Under the pieces are notes generated by a model, which worked only from the letters and a program-made list of their open reading frames with translations, was not told the origin of the DNA and ran no database searches. From Paenibacillaceae bacterium (GTDB lineage Bacteria > Bacillota > Bacilli > Paenibacillales > NBRC-103111), in contig JAQSYI010000037.1 of the NCBI GenBank assembly GCA_029256185.1, forward strand, positions 1-64,000: a stretch of DNA of 64,000 nucleotides. The letters run 5' to 3'. Every line of letters begins with the position of its first letter. The first letter of the stretch is position 1. Both the position numbers and the translations under genes were made by a program. This document shows positions 1-7,441 of this stretch, in pieces.

Positions 1-69
1 GCCTTAGACTACGTTTCGCCCGTCCAATTCGAGAACCACTATTACCAGCAGCTCCGTTTATTCTCTTAA
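1..69 (+). CDS. IS3-family transposase (OrfB), C-terminal fragment
   Basis: Frame 1 is open from the first base to the TAA at 67-69 and encodes 22 residues containing LDYVSPVQFEN. The pattern LxYxSPxxFE is typical of the extreme C-terminus of IS3-family integrase-type (rve) transposases, just after the last catalytic region. No catalytic residue of the DDE domain lies in the window. Identification rests on this short motif and on the IS-end-like sequence that follows, so it is good but not certain. Confidence 0.65.
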   Translation, partial: ALDYVSPVQFENHYYQQLRLFS

Positions 70-98
70 CAGGTGTCTACTTTCTTGACAGAGGTCCA
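1..98 (+). mobile_element. Right end of an IS3-family insertion sequence, cut by the window edge
   Basis: The first 69 bases are the 3' end of a transposase reading frame. About 17 bases after its stop comes TGACAGAGGTCCA (86-98), which resembles the terminal inverted repeat found at IS3-family right ends. A 52-bp tandem repeat begins at 101. The left end and most of the element lie outside the window, so neither completeness nor a target duplication can be judged. Confidence 0.65.
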
Positions 99-100
99 TA

Positions 101-323
101 TTGCTAGCTGTTGCGCCTTTGGAGCCCCACTCACCCGCCAACAGCTATCATATTGCTAGCTGTTGCGCCTTTGGAGCCCCACTCACCCGCCAACAGCTAT
201 CATTTTGCTAGCTGTTGCGCCTTTGGAGCCTCACTCACCCGCCAACAACTATCATTTTGCTAGCTGTTGCGCCTTTGGAGCCCCGCTCACCCGCCAACAG
301 CTATCATTTTGCTAGCTGTTGCC
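101..323. repeat. 52-bp palindromic tandem repeat, four units and a partial fifth
   Basis: Units start at 101, 153, 205 and 257, with a truncated fifth at 309-323. Each unit begins GCTAGCTGTTG and ends CAACAGCTATC, so each can fold as a hairpin. Units differ by only a few bases. There are no unique spacers, which excludes CRISPR. Diverged copies in the opposite orientation lie at 27580-27677. Confidence 0.9.
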
Positions 324-373
324 AATTTTGCCGCAGTAAGCTTAATCCAGAGGGGAATTTCTGCAACTCCAGG

Positions 374-1093
374 CTAGAACAGCTGCTGCTGCTCCGGCGG
401 AGCTTCCTGTTCCGGCCGTATGAAGGGGATGATCAGCTCGGGACCGTCGTTCTGGACCCTGCCCACTGCGGGGGAAACCGGATAGGCCTCCATCTCTTCG
501 GCCGGATAGGGAACGAGCAGCGCCTGGAGGAGCGCCTGGTCGAAGTGTTCCCGGTCCAGCCAAAGTCCGTGATCTTCCTGGCGGAGAATGACCGGCATCC
601 TGTGGTGAATCTCACCGGTCAGTTTATTGGGGGTTGTGGTAATTACCGCGCAGGTGCTTACCTTAGTCCCGTCAGGCGAAGTCCAGGTATCGTACAGTCC
701 GGCCATAGCAAATATGGACCGGTTTTTCAGCATAATCCGCATGGGCTGCTTGCTGCCGTCGGGCATGGTCCGCCATTCATAGTAGCTGTCAGCCAGAATC
801 AGGCAGCGCTTATGCTGGAACGGCTCCCGGAAAGTAGGCTTGTCCATCAGCGTCTCAGCCTTGGCATTAATGGGGGGCGATCCAGGTCTGGCTTCTTTGA
901 CCCACGAAGGAATAAGCCCCCACTGAAGCATTCCCATTCTCATCACTCCCCTAAGGGAGATGACCGCCGGCGCCAATTGGCCAGGGGCCAGATTGTACCG
1001 TTGAATCGCCTCCAGTCCTTCGGGATGCTCGCTAAAGGCGATATAATTCATCAGTTCCTCCAGTGTTGCTGCAAGCGTGAATCGGCCGCACAT
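374..1093 (-). CDS. SOS response-associated peptidase family protein (YedK/HMCES)
   Basis: The 239-residue product begins MCGRFTL. In this family the initiator Met is removed so that Cys2 becomes the catalytic N-terminal residue, which forms a thiazolidine crosslink with abasic sites in single-stranded DNA. The expected Asn (INAKAETL), Glu (YYEWR) and His (HHRMPVIL) regions are all visible in order, and the length is normal. The ATG follows CAGGAGGTGG on the minus strand. No LexA-type box was recognised upstream, so SOS control is not shown. A long opposite-strand frame covers the same stretch and is a shadow. Confidence 0.95.
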   Translation of the reverse strand: MCGRFTLAATLEELMNYIAFSEHPEGLEAIQRYNLAPGQLAPAVISLRGVMRMGMLQWGLIPSWVKEARPGSPPINAKAETLMDKPTFREPFQHKRCLILADSYYEWRTMPDGSKQPMRIMLKNRSIFAMAGLYDTWTSPDGTKVSTCAVITTTPNKLTGEIHHRMPVILRQEDHGLWLDREHFDQALLQALLVPYPAEEMEAYPVSPAVGRVQNDGPELIIPFIRPEQEAPPEQQQLF

Positions 1094-1315
1094 GGGATTG
1101 CTCCACCTCCTGTTCTATCTGGGACAATTTTACCTGGGGCAGCTTGCCGGGGGCGCTCTTCCCCCGGTGCTGTCCCGTCTGCCGCCGGAGCAAATCACCG
1201 CCGCGGCTGCTTTTTATGGGAATAATATCTAAGATGGTACATTCTCCATTATTTTCGCATATACTGCTTGATATCCGCAAACGAAACCGCCCGTTCCGGC
1301 GTTGGCGCGGTACCC

Positions 1316-1470
1316 GGAGTACGGCTCCATCAGGAGCTGTGGTGCCTGAGGAGGGCTCCGTTGCGTCAGGAGCAGGATAGCAGGGTATGACTCCATCAGG
1401 AGCTGCGGGATCGGGGAACGGCTTCGTCAAGAGCTGCGCTATCGGAGTATGGCTCCTGCCTTAGGGAGCC
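1316..1470. repeat. Degenerate 31-35 bp tandem repeat
   Basis: About five imperfect units share the pattern GGCTCCATCAGGAGCTG, which contains the small palindrome GCTCC...GGAGC. They fill most of the 400-base gap between the divergent genes at 1093 and 1495. The last unit runs almost into the ribosome binding site at 1481. No promoter was recognised with confidence in this gap. Confidence 0.6.
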
Positions 1471-1494
1471 GCAGCGTATGGGAGGAGAATGCCA

Positions 1495-1818
1495 ATGACC
1501 AAGCATATTAACCTGCCTGATGAACATGGACAAGTCTATTGCTGTCTGCGCAACCGCGTTGTCCGTTACGAGCAAGACCACTGCCGGAGGTTCTGCAGCG
1601 GCTGCAGAATGTTCGGCGGAGCCGCAGACGGCGGCGTTGTCTGCATCTGGGAGGAGAACCGCCCCGGCTGCCCGGAGGAAATCCGTGTAACCGATCCGGT
1701 GGAAGCATGGATGGGTAACCAGAAGAAGCGGGTTCAGACTCTGATTACACAATGGGAGGCTATGGGAAGAGGCCCGGTGTATGAGCCCTGCGGGGACAGC
1801 GAAGGCGCCGCAGTATAA
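1495..1818 (+). CDS. Small cysteine-rich hypothetical protein
   Basis: This encodes 107 residues with a Cys-rich N-terminal half: a CC pair, then CxxxCxxC in DHCRRFCSGC, followed by single Cys residues in VVCIW and PGCPE. The spacing suggests a metal-binding or disulfide-rich fold, but no named family is recognised. The second half is charged and probably helical. Two ATGs exist, at 1489 and 1495. The Shine-Dalgarno GGAGGAG at 1481-1487 is better spaced for 1495. The gene stands alone, convergent with the activator gene at 1919-3130. Confidence 0.7.
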   Translation: MTKHINLPDEHGQVYCCLRNRVVRYEQDHCRRFCSGCRMFGGAADGGVVCIWEENRPGCPEEIRVTDPVEAWMGNQKKRVQTLITQWEAMGRGPVYEPCGDSEGAAV

Positions 1819-1918
1819 TACCGCGGCGCCCCACAGGGGCAGCTTGCCCGGGCGGACTCTGCTCATCCAACCAAGCAGCCTTATTTCCTGCCTTGCCGTT
1901 ATGCCTTGCCGTTATGCT

Positions 1919-3130
1919 TCATCCCTCTCCCCTGATCTTCCTCCACATGGTGCTGCGGCCAATGCCAAGCCGCTTGGCTGCCTTGGACTGGTTCATGTTC
2001 TCCTCCCGCAGCACGAGCAGAATGATATCCCGGGTAATCCGCTCCAGATTTTGCTGCATATTAATCCCATAGACAGACCGCAAGGAGCGCTGGGCCTCCC
2101 TGCGGAGCATAGCCGCTACCTCCTCGCCCGTGACCTTCTCATGCTCGGTCCTCAGCACCAGCTGCTCCATGGCCCGCTTGAATTGCTCCAGATTATCCTC
2201 CCAATAAAATTGCTGCATGGCCCATACCGCGTCCTGCTCGAAGCCGGGGATGTTCTGCTTATAGATCCGCTGAAGCTCAAGACGGCATAAATCGATCAGC
2301 CGGGGAAGGTCCTCTCTCCGGCTCCGCAAGGTGGGCAGCTCCAGCTTCAGGCAGCCGAAATTGTTGGCGAACAGCCGGCCGTATTCATCCGGCTCCTTAT
2401 CGGAATTGGGACAGGAATAGGAGAAGATGATTTTGTTGCAGGCATAAATGGACCCGTCCTTGAAGAATTCATGGAGCTTCTTGATGAAAGGGACAGACAG
2501 CACCTCCACGTTCTTCATATAGATTACATGCCCGGTATCCATGAATTCGGAGTTGCTGCTCTCCAGCAGCCACCGCCACTTTTTCTCCGTCATCAGGATG
2601 CAGTCGATAATCATAAGGGGCCGCTGCCAGTCCGGCTGCTTCTTGTAAGCCAAGAAAGCTTTGTACAATTCGTTGGCCACAATGTTCTTGCCGGTTCCAA
2701 TCTCCCCCGCAATAAAGACAGGCGTCATATTCCGGCCGTACTGCCTGATCTGGCGCAGGACCTCCTCTATGGCAGCGCTGCCGTCAAACCAGATGGAATC
2801 CTTGGCCATCTTCCAGTCCTGCTCGTTCTCGAAGCGGATGGAATAATCATTGGGACGGGGAGCGGGGCCCATTCGCTCGAACAGAAATAAGGAGGATCCT
2901 GCTCCGGGCAGGTGCAGACCCCGGATCTCCCACAGGCTGCGCTGCAGCTTCAGCCGAAATTTAAGCTCACCGGCATGGGCCAGAGCAGGCAGCACTCCTC
3001 TCAATTCCCCCTCTGCAGCTTCATACAGATGGGGAGGCAGTGTAGATTGCTGCAAACCCCCGTCTGCACCAAAGACAACAAGCAGGCTCTTGTCGGCGGG
3101 TATTCTTTTGTCCGTTTCTTGGCCGCCCAA
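1919..3130 (-). CDS. Degenerate NtrC/PrpR-type transcriptional regulator
   Basis: The 403 residues comprise an N-terminal domain (about 1-115), an AAA+ domain of the sigma-54-activator class (about 120-340) and a Fis-type helix-turn-helix (about 360-400, with NQSKAAKRLGIGRSTMWRKI). Walker A is present (GEIGTGKN). The GAFTGA loop that contacts sigma-54 is absent, and the Walker B region reads GHVIYMKN instead of the usual acidic pair. It is therefore unlikely to activate sigma-54 holoenzyme and more likely works with sigma-A. It is divergent from the dapA-like gene, and the palindrome at 3163-3177 lies between them. The ligand is unknown. Confidence 0.85.
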   Translation of the reverse strand: MGGQETDKRIPADKSLLVVFGADGGLQQSTLPPHLYEAAEGELRGVLPALAHAGELKFRLKLQRSLWEIRGLHLPGAGSSLFLFERMGPAPRPNDYSIRFENEQDWKMAKDSIWFDGSAAIEEVLRQIRQYGRNMTPVFIAGEIGTGKNIVANELYKAFLAYKKQPDWQRPLMIIDCILMTEKKWRWLLESSNSEFMDTGHVIYMKNVEVLSVPFIKKLHEFFKDGSIYACNKIIFSYSCPNSDKEPDEYGRLFANNFGCLKLELPTLRSRREDLPRLIDLCRLELQRIYKQNIPGFEQDAVWAMQQFYWEDNLEQFKRAMEQLVLRTEHEKVTGEEVAAMLRREAQRSLRSVYGINMQQNLERITRDIILLVLREENMNQSKAAKRLGIGRSTMWRKIRGEG

Positions 3131-3162
3131 GTCTCATCCCTCCTTCGCCGTGCGTCCGCAGT

Positions 3163-3177
3163 GTTTCATAATGAAAC
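3163..3177. promoter_or_regulatory. Palindrome GTTTCATAATGAAAC, likely operator
   Basis: A 15-bp inverted repeat lies in the divergent gap between the regulator gene and the dapA-like gene. An almost identical palindrome, with the same arms and a different centre, lies at 4191-4205 in front of the transporter genes. Recurrence at both likely promoter regions of one locus suggests the binding site of the adjacent Fis-type regulator. The assignment is inferred. Confidence 0.6.
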
Positions 3178-3191
3178 TGTTTAACCCTTTA

Positions 3192-3221
3192 TTCCTATTG
3201 AATATATAGGAATACTATACT
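3192..3221 (+). promoter_or_regulatory. AT-rich inverted repeat and possible -10 box before the dapA-like gene
   Basis: TTCCTAT (3192-3198) and ATAGGAA (3206-3212) form a 7-bp inverted repeat, directly followed by TATACT (3216-3221), a good sigma-A -10 box. No good -35 box sits 17 bases upstream, which fits a promoter that needs an activator. No correctly spaced sigma-54 promoter was found. Confidence 0.4.
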
Positions 3222-3276
3222 AATCTTAAGTCAGAAATCAAGTCCCACATTTTGCAATCGTTTAGGAGGTCATACA

Positions 3277-4185
3277 ATGGCTAACCCGTCTTTTAAACTG
3301 GAGGGAATCGTGACGACGGTGCTTACTCCCTTCACCCCGGAGCTGAAGGTGGACTACGGCTCGCTGCAAAGGGAAATTCAGGCGGCGGTGGACGCCGGCT
3401 CCAGCGGCTTCCTGGTGCCCTGCCTGGCCAGCGAAATTGCCCATCTCACCTATGATGAACGCCGGGAGCTGGTGAGGGCTACAGCGGAGGTGGCCAAGGG
3501 CAAGGCTGCCATCATTGCCAGCATCAATGCTCCCACGGGCAAGGAACGCCTGACGCTGCTGGAGGATTTCCTGAAGAATGGAGCCGACGGCGCCAACGTG
3601 ATGCTGGATTATACAACGAACGACCAGTATTTGCGCGATATCAGGGAGATTGATGATACCCGGCCCCCCTTCCTGATTCTCCAGGATGTGGATGGCGCAG
3701 GCGACGGACTGAAGGATGAATTGCTGCTGGCCTGCTTCGATCAATTCGAGAGCGTCGTGGGGGTGAAGGTGGAGGTCAAGAACAACAATCCCAAGTATAC
3801 CAGACTGCTGGCAGCCACAGAGGGCAGGCTCAATATCTCCAGCGGAAAAGGCAACGAGCAGCTGATTGAGCTCCTGGACAGAGGCGTGCAGGTGGTCATG
3901 CCCTCGGGCTTGTTCGAGATATTCAACGGCATATATTCGCGTTACGCCTCGGGCAACAGGGATGGGGCCAAGCGCCTGTTCTACGCCGCCCTGCCGATTA
4001 TCGCCTATACCCGGCAGGATGGAACCATCAACCGGGCCTTTCACAAGCGGTATTTGCAGGAAACCGGTATTTTCCGAACGGCTCTTACCCGGGAAACCGC
4101 TTATTACGATGCCGTCAACGAAGCGTATACCAGAGAGCTGATCGATCTGGCCAGAAGCATTGCAGAGAACCTGGACCAATATTGA
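3277..4185 (+). CDS. DapA/NanA-family class I aldolase
   Basis: The 302-residue TIM-barrel protein has the expected length and begins with the family pattern GIVTTVLTPF. The Schiff-base lysine is in the VVGVKVE segment (about residue 163). The GTTGE motif of true dihydrodipicolinate synthases is replaced by CLASE, and the YNVP tyrosine region reads LQDVDGAG. Dihydrodipicolinate synthase activity is therefore unlikely, and a different 2-oxo-acid aldolase or lyase is expected. The ATG follows TTTAGGAGGT. It is the first gene after the divergent regulator and precedes an amino-acid type ABC transporter, so its substrate is probably what that system imports. Confidence 0.85.
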   Translation: MANPSFKLEGIVTTVLTPFTPELKVDYGSLQREIQAAVDAGSSGFLVPCLASEIAHLTYDERRELVRATAEVAKGKAAIIASINAPTGKERLTLLEDFLKNGADGANVMLDYTTNDQYLRDIREIDDTRPPFLILQDVDGAGDGLKDELLLACFDQFESVVGVKVEVKNNNPKYTRLLAATEGRLNISSGKGNEQLIELLDRGVQVVMPSGLFEIFNGIYSRYASGNRDGAKRLFYAALPIIAYTRQDGTINRAFHKRYLQETGIFRTALTRETAYYDAVNEAYTRELIDLARSIAENLDQY

Positions 4186-4190
4186 GAAGT

Positions 4191-4205
4191 GTTTCAAAGT
4201 GAAAC
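4191..4205. promoter_or_regulatory. Palindrome GTTTCAAAGTGAAAC, second likely operator
   Basis: It matches the arms of the palindrome at 3163-3177. It starts six bases after the dapA-like stop codon and about 20 bases upstream of the -35 box at 4226, a position typical of an activator site. Confidence 0.6.
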
Positions 4206-4225
4206 AATTTTGCGCGGGAAACGAG

Positions 4226-4253
4226 TTGATCTGTCCAGTCATTATGCTAAAAT
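4226..4253 (+). promoter_or_regulatory. Sigma-A promoter for the ABC transporter genes
   Basis: TTGATC (4226-4231), a 16-base spacer, and TAAAAT (4248-4253) preceded by TGC, which makes an extended -10. The start codon of the binding-protein gene is about 60 bases downstream. Confidence 0.6.
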
Positions 4254-4311
4254 AGTGGTCAATATCCGATAAAAATAATAAGAATAGTATGAATTAAAGG
4301 AGGGAGCTCTC

Positions 4312-5184
4312 ATGATGAAAAAGTTCTCCATAACGGTTATTCTTGCCGGATTGCTTCTGGCGGCTCTTGCAGGCTGCTCCCAGAATACAGAAACCCCGGC
4401 TTCCGCCGCCCAAGCCTCCGTTCCTGGAGCCGTCAAGCCGGCCACGCTCCTTGTGGGAACGGGAGGAACAACCAAGCCCTTCACGTTCAACAACGACAAT
4501 AACGAGCTGGACGGGTACGATATCGCCGTGCTGAAGGAAGTGGACAAGCTGCTGCCCCAGTACGAAATCAAATTCGAGCAGGTGAAATTCGACGGGATTT
4601 TCTCGGGAATTGATGCGGGACGCTATCAGATCGGGGCCAACAGCATCAGCAAAAAACCGGAGCGGGAGCAGAAATACCAGTTCATCTCCAAGCCTTACGG
4701 CTACGGAAGCAGCGTCATTGTCAAGAGAAAGGATGATGCCTCCATAAAAGGCCTGGGGGATCTGGGCGGCAAGCGGGCCATAGTCACCACCGACGGAAGC
4801 TCCAACGATATATTCATCGAGAATTTCAGCAAGGAGCACCCGGATAATCCCATCAAGATTACCTATGCGGATCTGGAGGACGTTCTGGTTTACCAGAGAA
4901 TCTCCGGCAACGAGCTTGACTTCAAGCTCCACGGTTTATCCTCCTACCGGGAAATTGTCAAGGAATTCGGGTTTACCAATTTGGAGGGAGTGGTTCTTTC
5001 TGTGGCGGAAGCCAAAAAAATCAGCGATCCCGGGGTCTACTTTATTTTCCCGAAGACGGACAAGGGCAAGGAAATCCAGACAGCCGTAGACGGTGCGCTG
5101 GATACGCTGAGAAAGGACGGGACCCTGTCCCGGCTGGCCATACAATATTTTGAAATGGATATCAGCGCCGACTCTGCCAACTGA
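4312..5184 (+). CDS. Polar amino-acid/cystine-type ABC transporter substrate-binding lipoprotein
   Basis: The 290-residue protein has a lipoprotein signal ending LAALAGC and a family 3 solute-binding fold (TLLVGTGGTTKPFTF, ELDGYDIAVLKEV, ANSISKKPEREQKY). It belongs to the FliY/TcyJ group that binds cystine, other polar amino acids or related compounds at the outer membrane face. It is the first gene of a binding protein-permease-ATPase set and follows GGAGGGAG. An ATG three bases downstream (4315) is equally possible. The exact ligand cannot be read from sequence. The OsmC and aldolase neighbours hint at a sulfur- or amino-acid-derived compound. Confidence 0.88.
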   Translation: MMKKFSITVILAGLLLAALAGCSQNTETPASAAQASVPGAVKPATLLVGTGGTTKPFTFNNDNNELDGYDIAVLKEVDKLLPQYEIKFEQVKFDGIFSGIDAGRYQIGANSISKKPEREQKYQFISKPYGYGSSVIVKRKDDASIKGLGDLGGKRAIVTTDGSSNDIFIENFSKEHPDNPIKITYADLEDVLVYQRISGNELDFKLHGLSSYREIVKEFGFTNLEGVVLSVAEAKKISDPGVYFIFPKTDKGKEIQTAVDGALDTLRKDGTLSRLAIQYFEMDISADSAN

Positions 5185-5221
5185 CGTTTACTGAGCCTGC
5201 CGCCTGAGAGGAGTCTGTGAG

Positions 5222-5962
5222 ATGCCGAATCTGTTTGATTTTGGCGAAGTGCTGGATATGCTTCCGAAGCTCGTCAAATACATTCCGATTACCTTCCAAA
5301 TTGTCATACTGTCTGTTCTCATCAGCTGGATTATCGGCTTCGCAGTCGCTCTGATCAACGTGAACCGGATTCCCGTTTTGCGGCAGCTGGCCGGTCTGTA
5401 TGTCTCCTTCATGCGGGGAACGCCCTTGATTGTGCAGCTCTATATCTCGTACTTCGGAGTTCCCATATTCCTGCAATATCTGGGCCATATGTACGGCACC
5501 AGCTACAATATCAACGGCATCAGTCCCATGGTATTCGTTGTGTTCGCCTTTGCTCTGAACGAGGGCGCCTATTGCTCGGAGACGATACGCGCCGGACTGC
5601 TGGCTGTAGACAAGGGGCAGACGGAGGCGGCATTGTCCATCGGCATGACGCCTGCGCAGGCCTTCTTCAAAATTGTGCTGCCGGAGGCGCTGATCGTTGC
5701 GCTGCCGTCACTGGGGAATGCTTTTATCGGCATGATCAAGAATACCTCGCTGGCCTTCACCTGCGCAGTGGTGGAGATGACGGCGGCAGCCAAGCTGCTG
5801 GCCTCCAAGAACTACCGCTTCTTCGAATCCTACGTGGCTCTTGCCATCATTTATTGGATCATAACCATTGTTGTGGCGCGTGTAATCAAATTGGCCGAGA
5901 AGAAACTGAGAGGCAACGAAAGACGGGTTGAATTCCATGATACAAGTTCACCGGCTTCATAA
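5222..5962 (+). CDS. Polar amino-acid ABC transporter permease
   Basis: The 246-residue membrane protein of the HisM/GlnP type has about five membrane segments. The EAA loop reads EAALSIGMTPAQAFFKIVLPEAL (in part EAALSIGMTPAQ, about residues 139-160), which docks to the ATPase. SFMRGTPLIVQLY is the usual family motif. The start follows GAGAGGAG. The gene overlaps the ATPase gene by 26 bases, indicating coupled translation. Confidence 0.93.
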   Translation: MPNLFDFGEVLDMLPKLVKYIPITFQIVILSVLISWIIGFAVALINVNRIPVLRQLAGLYVSFMRGTPLIVQLYISYFGVPIFLQYLGHMYGTSYNINGISPMVFVVFAFALNEGAYCSETIRAGLLAVDKGQTEAALSIGMTPAQAFFKIVLPEALIVALPSLGNAFIGMIKNTSLAFTCAVVEMTAAAKLLASKNYRFFESYVALAIIYWIITIVVARVIKLAEKKLRGNERRVEFHDTSSPAS

Positions 5963-6689
5963 GCAATTTCATAAGCACCAGGTGCTCAAGGACATTGGGC
6001 TGTCCGTGGAGGAGGGGCAGGTAGTGGCCATTATCGGACCCTCCGGCTCGGGAAAATCCACTCTGCTGCGCTGCCTGAATTATCTGGAGAAGCCGGATTC
6101 GGGCGCCATAGAGTTGGGCGGAAGAACCATTCAGCTGGAGAAAGCGGGCAAGGAGGATATCCTGTACCTCCGGCGCAACACGGCCATGGTCTTCCAGCAG
6201 TTCAACCTGTTCAAGCATAAGACGGCTCTGGAGAATGTGATGATCGGTCTGACGGATGTGCAGAAGAAAAGCAAGGCCGAGGCCAGGCAATTGGCCGATC
6301 ATTATCTGGACAAGGTGGGCTTGGCCAACCGGAGGGACTACTTCCCCAAGCATCTCTCGGGCGGCCAGCAGCAGCGGGTAGCCATCGCCAGGGCCATGGC
6401 CCTGAATCCCAAGGTAATTCTGCTGGATGAGCCTACCTCGGCGCTGGACCCGGAGGTGGTCAATGATGTGCTGAAGGTGATTCGGACGGCGGCGGGGGAA
6501 GGGCGCACCATGCTGATTGTGTCCCACGAAATGGGCTTTGTGTATGAGATTGCCGACAAGGTAATTTTCATGGATCAGGGCCGCATTGTGGAGCAGGGGA
6601 CGCCCCGGGAGCTATACAACACTCCGCAGCAGGAGAGAACCAGACAGTTTCTGTCCAAGGTCAATGTCGGCGATCATTATACGATCTGA
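5937..6689 (+). CDS. Polar amino-acid ABC transporter ATP-binding protein
   Basis: About 250 residues with Walker A (GPSGSGKST), signature LSGGQQQRVAIARA, Walker B (VILLDEPTSALDPE) and a switch His (SHEMGF). It is the GlnQ/TcyN type that energises the preceding permease. A TTG at 5928 would add three residues. The ATG at 5937 gives the usual MIQVHRLHKQF beginning and is preferred, although neither start has a strong ribosome binding site. Confidence 0.93.
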   Translation: MIQVHRLHKQFHKHQVLKDIGLSVEEGQVVAIIGPSGSGKSTLLRCLNYLEKPDSGAIELGGRTIQLEKAGKEDILYLRRNTAMVFQQFNLFKHKTALENVMIGLTDVQKKSKAEARQLADHYLDKVGLANRRDYFPKHLSGGQQQRVAIARAMALNPKVILLDEPTSALDPEVVNDVLKVIRTAAGEGRTMLIVSHEMGFVYEIADKVIFMDQGRIVEQGTPRELYNTPQQERTRQFLSKVNVGDHYTI

Positions 6690-6718
6690 CTATACAACTA
6701 TCAGGAGGAGAACATGCC

Positions 6719-7252
6719 ATGAGTACATTAAACGAGTATTTGCTGCAAAAACGGGAAGCGGGTCTGAAGCTGAAGGAGCTCACCGCACAAACCCCGGAAT
6801 ACAAGTCCCTGTCCGCCAAAGTCCGTGCCAAAGGGCGCAGCGGCGTCCGGGAAATCCGCATCCGCGACTTCCAGATCATAAGCGACAGTCCGGAGGATTA
6901 CGCGGGCTACAGTCTGGGGCCAAGCTCCCCGGAGATCCAGCTCGGGGTGCTGGGAAGCTGCCTGACCCACATCACGTTAATCCAAGCCTCCCTCCGAGGC
7001 GTCAGCCTGGAATCCCTTGAGGTGGAGGTCAGCGGCCAGCAGCATCCCCTGGCGGGAACGGAAGGGTATGAGGGCATTCCGATATATCCCCATAACATTA
7101 CCTACAAGCTGTACATTACCTCCAAGGAACCGCCGGAAACCATCGCCGCCCTGCATGAAGCGGTGGAGAAGGCCTGCCCGATCTACAATCTGCTGCTTAA
7201 TCCCCAGCAGATCAACGGAGAAGTGGTGCTGTCGGCTCCGCGGGAGGACTAA
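6719..7252 (+). CDS. OsmC/Ohr-family protein
   Basis: The 177-residue protein has the two conserved cysteines of the family, in LGSCLTHITLI and ACPIYNLL. These form the thiol pair that reduces organic hydroperoxides in Ohr/OsmC proteins, and some members act on other thiols. The start is fixed by AGGAGGAG at 6703-6710. An earlier ATG at 6714 hits a stop at once. It follows the ATPase by 29 bases and ends the operon before the terminator at 7288. Its place in a transport operon suggests it acts on the imported compound or on stress from it. Confidence 0.88.
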   Translation: MSTLNEYLLQKREAGLKLKELTAQTPEYKSLSAKVRAKGRSGVREIRIRDFQIISDSPEDYAGYSLGPSSPEIQLGVLGSCLTHITLIQASLRGVSLESLEVEVSGQQHPLAGTEGYEGIPIYPHNITYKLYITSKEPPETIAALHEAVEKACPIYNLLLNPQQINGEVVLSAPRED

Positions 7253-7287
7253 ACCGCTCTTAAGGAAGAAAGCAAAAGGAAGAAAGC

Positions 7288-7324
7288 AAAAAAGGCGCGG
7301 GCCTTGGGACCCGAACCTTTTTTT
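7288..7324 (+). terminator. Rho-independent terminator after the OsmC gene
   Basis: AAAAAAGG...GGG pairs with CCC...CCTTTTTTT, ending in a seven-T run, 36 bases after the OsmC stop. It closes the operon. Confidence 0.85.
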
Positions 7325-7346
7325 GCGCTTGGCGGCGGGATAAGAG

Positions 7347-7395
7347 ACTGGGAGGGGTGAATGAAAGTACCGCTTATTTCCTCGCAGCTCCTTAG
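7347..7395. repeat. Dispersed AAGTACCGC hairpin element, copy 1
   Basis: GACTG...AAAGTACCGCTTATTT...CTCGCAG resembles the elements at 22936-22973 (inverted) and 49352-49446. The left arm is degraded here. It lies between two converging genes. Confidence 0.55.
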
Positions 7396-7441
7396 CAGCT
7401 CTTAATTGTCCATGCCAGGTCGCCGCCGTCAATCCGCTGCT

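Noticed and set aside
101-323. CRISPR array
   Set aside because: Units repeat head to tail along their full 52 bases with no unique spacers, and no cas genes are present.
215-1225. 336-codon plus-strand frame
   Set aside because: It starts in the tandem repeat and lies opposite a clear YedK/HMCES gene with all motifs.
3190-3260. Sigma-54 promoter for the dapA-like gene
   Set aside because: TCCCAC...TTGCA near 3241-3254 lacks the GG and is two bases too short; the regulator also lacks GAFTGA.
3262-4242. 326-codon minus-strand frame across the aldolase gene
   Set aside because: It mirrors the codon pattern of the DapA-family gene and extends into its operator; no family features.
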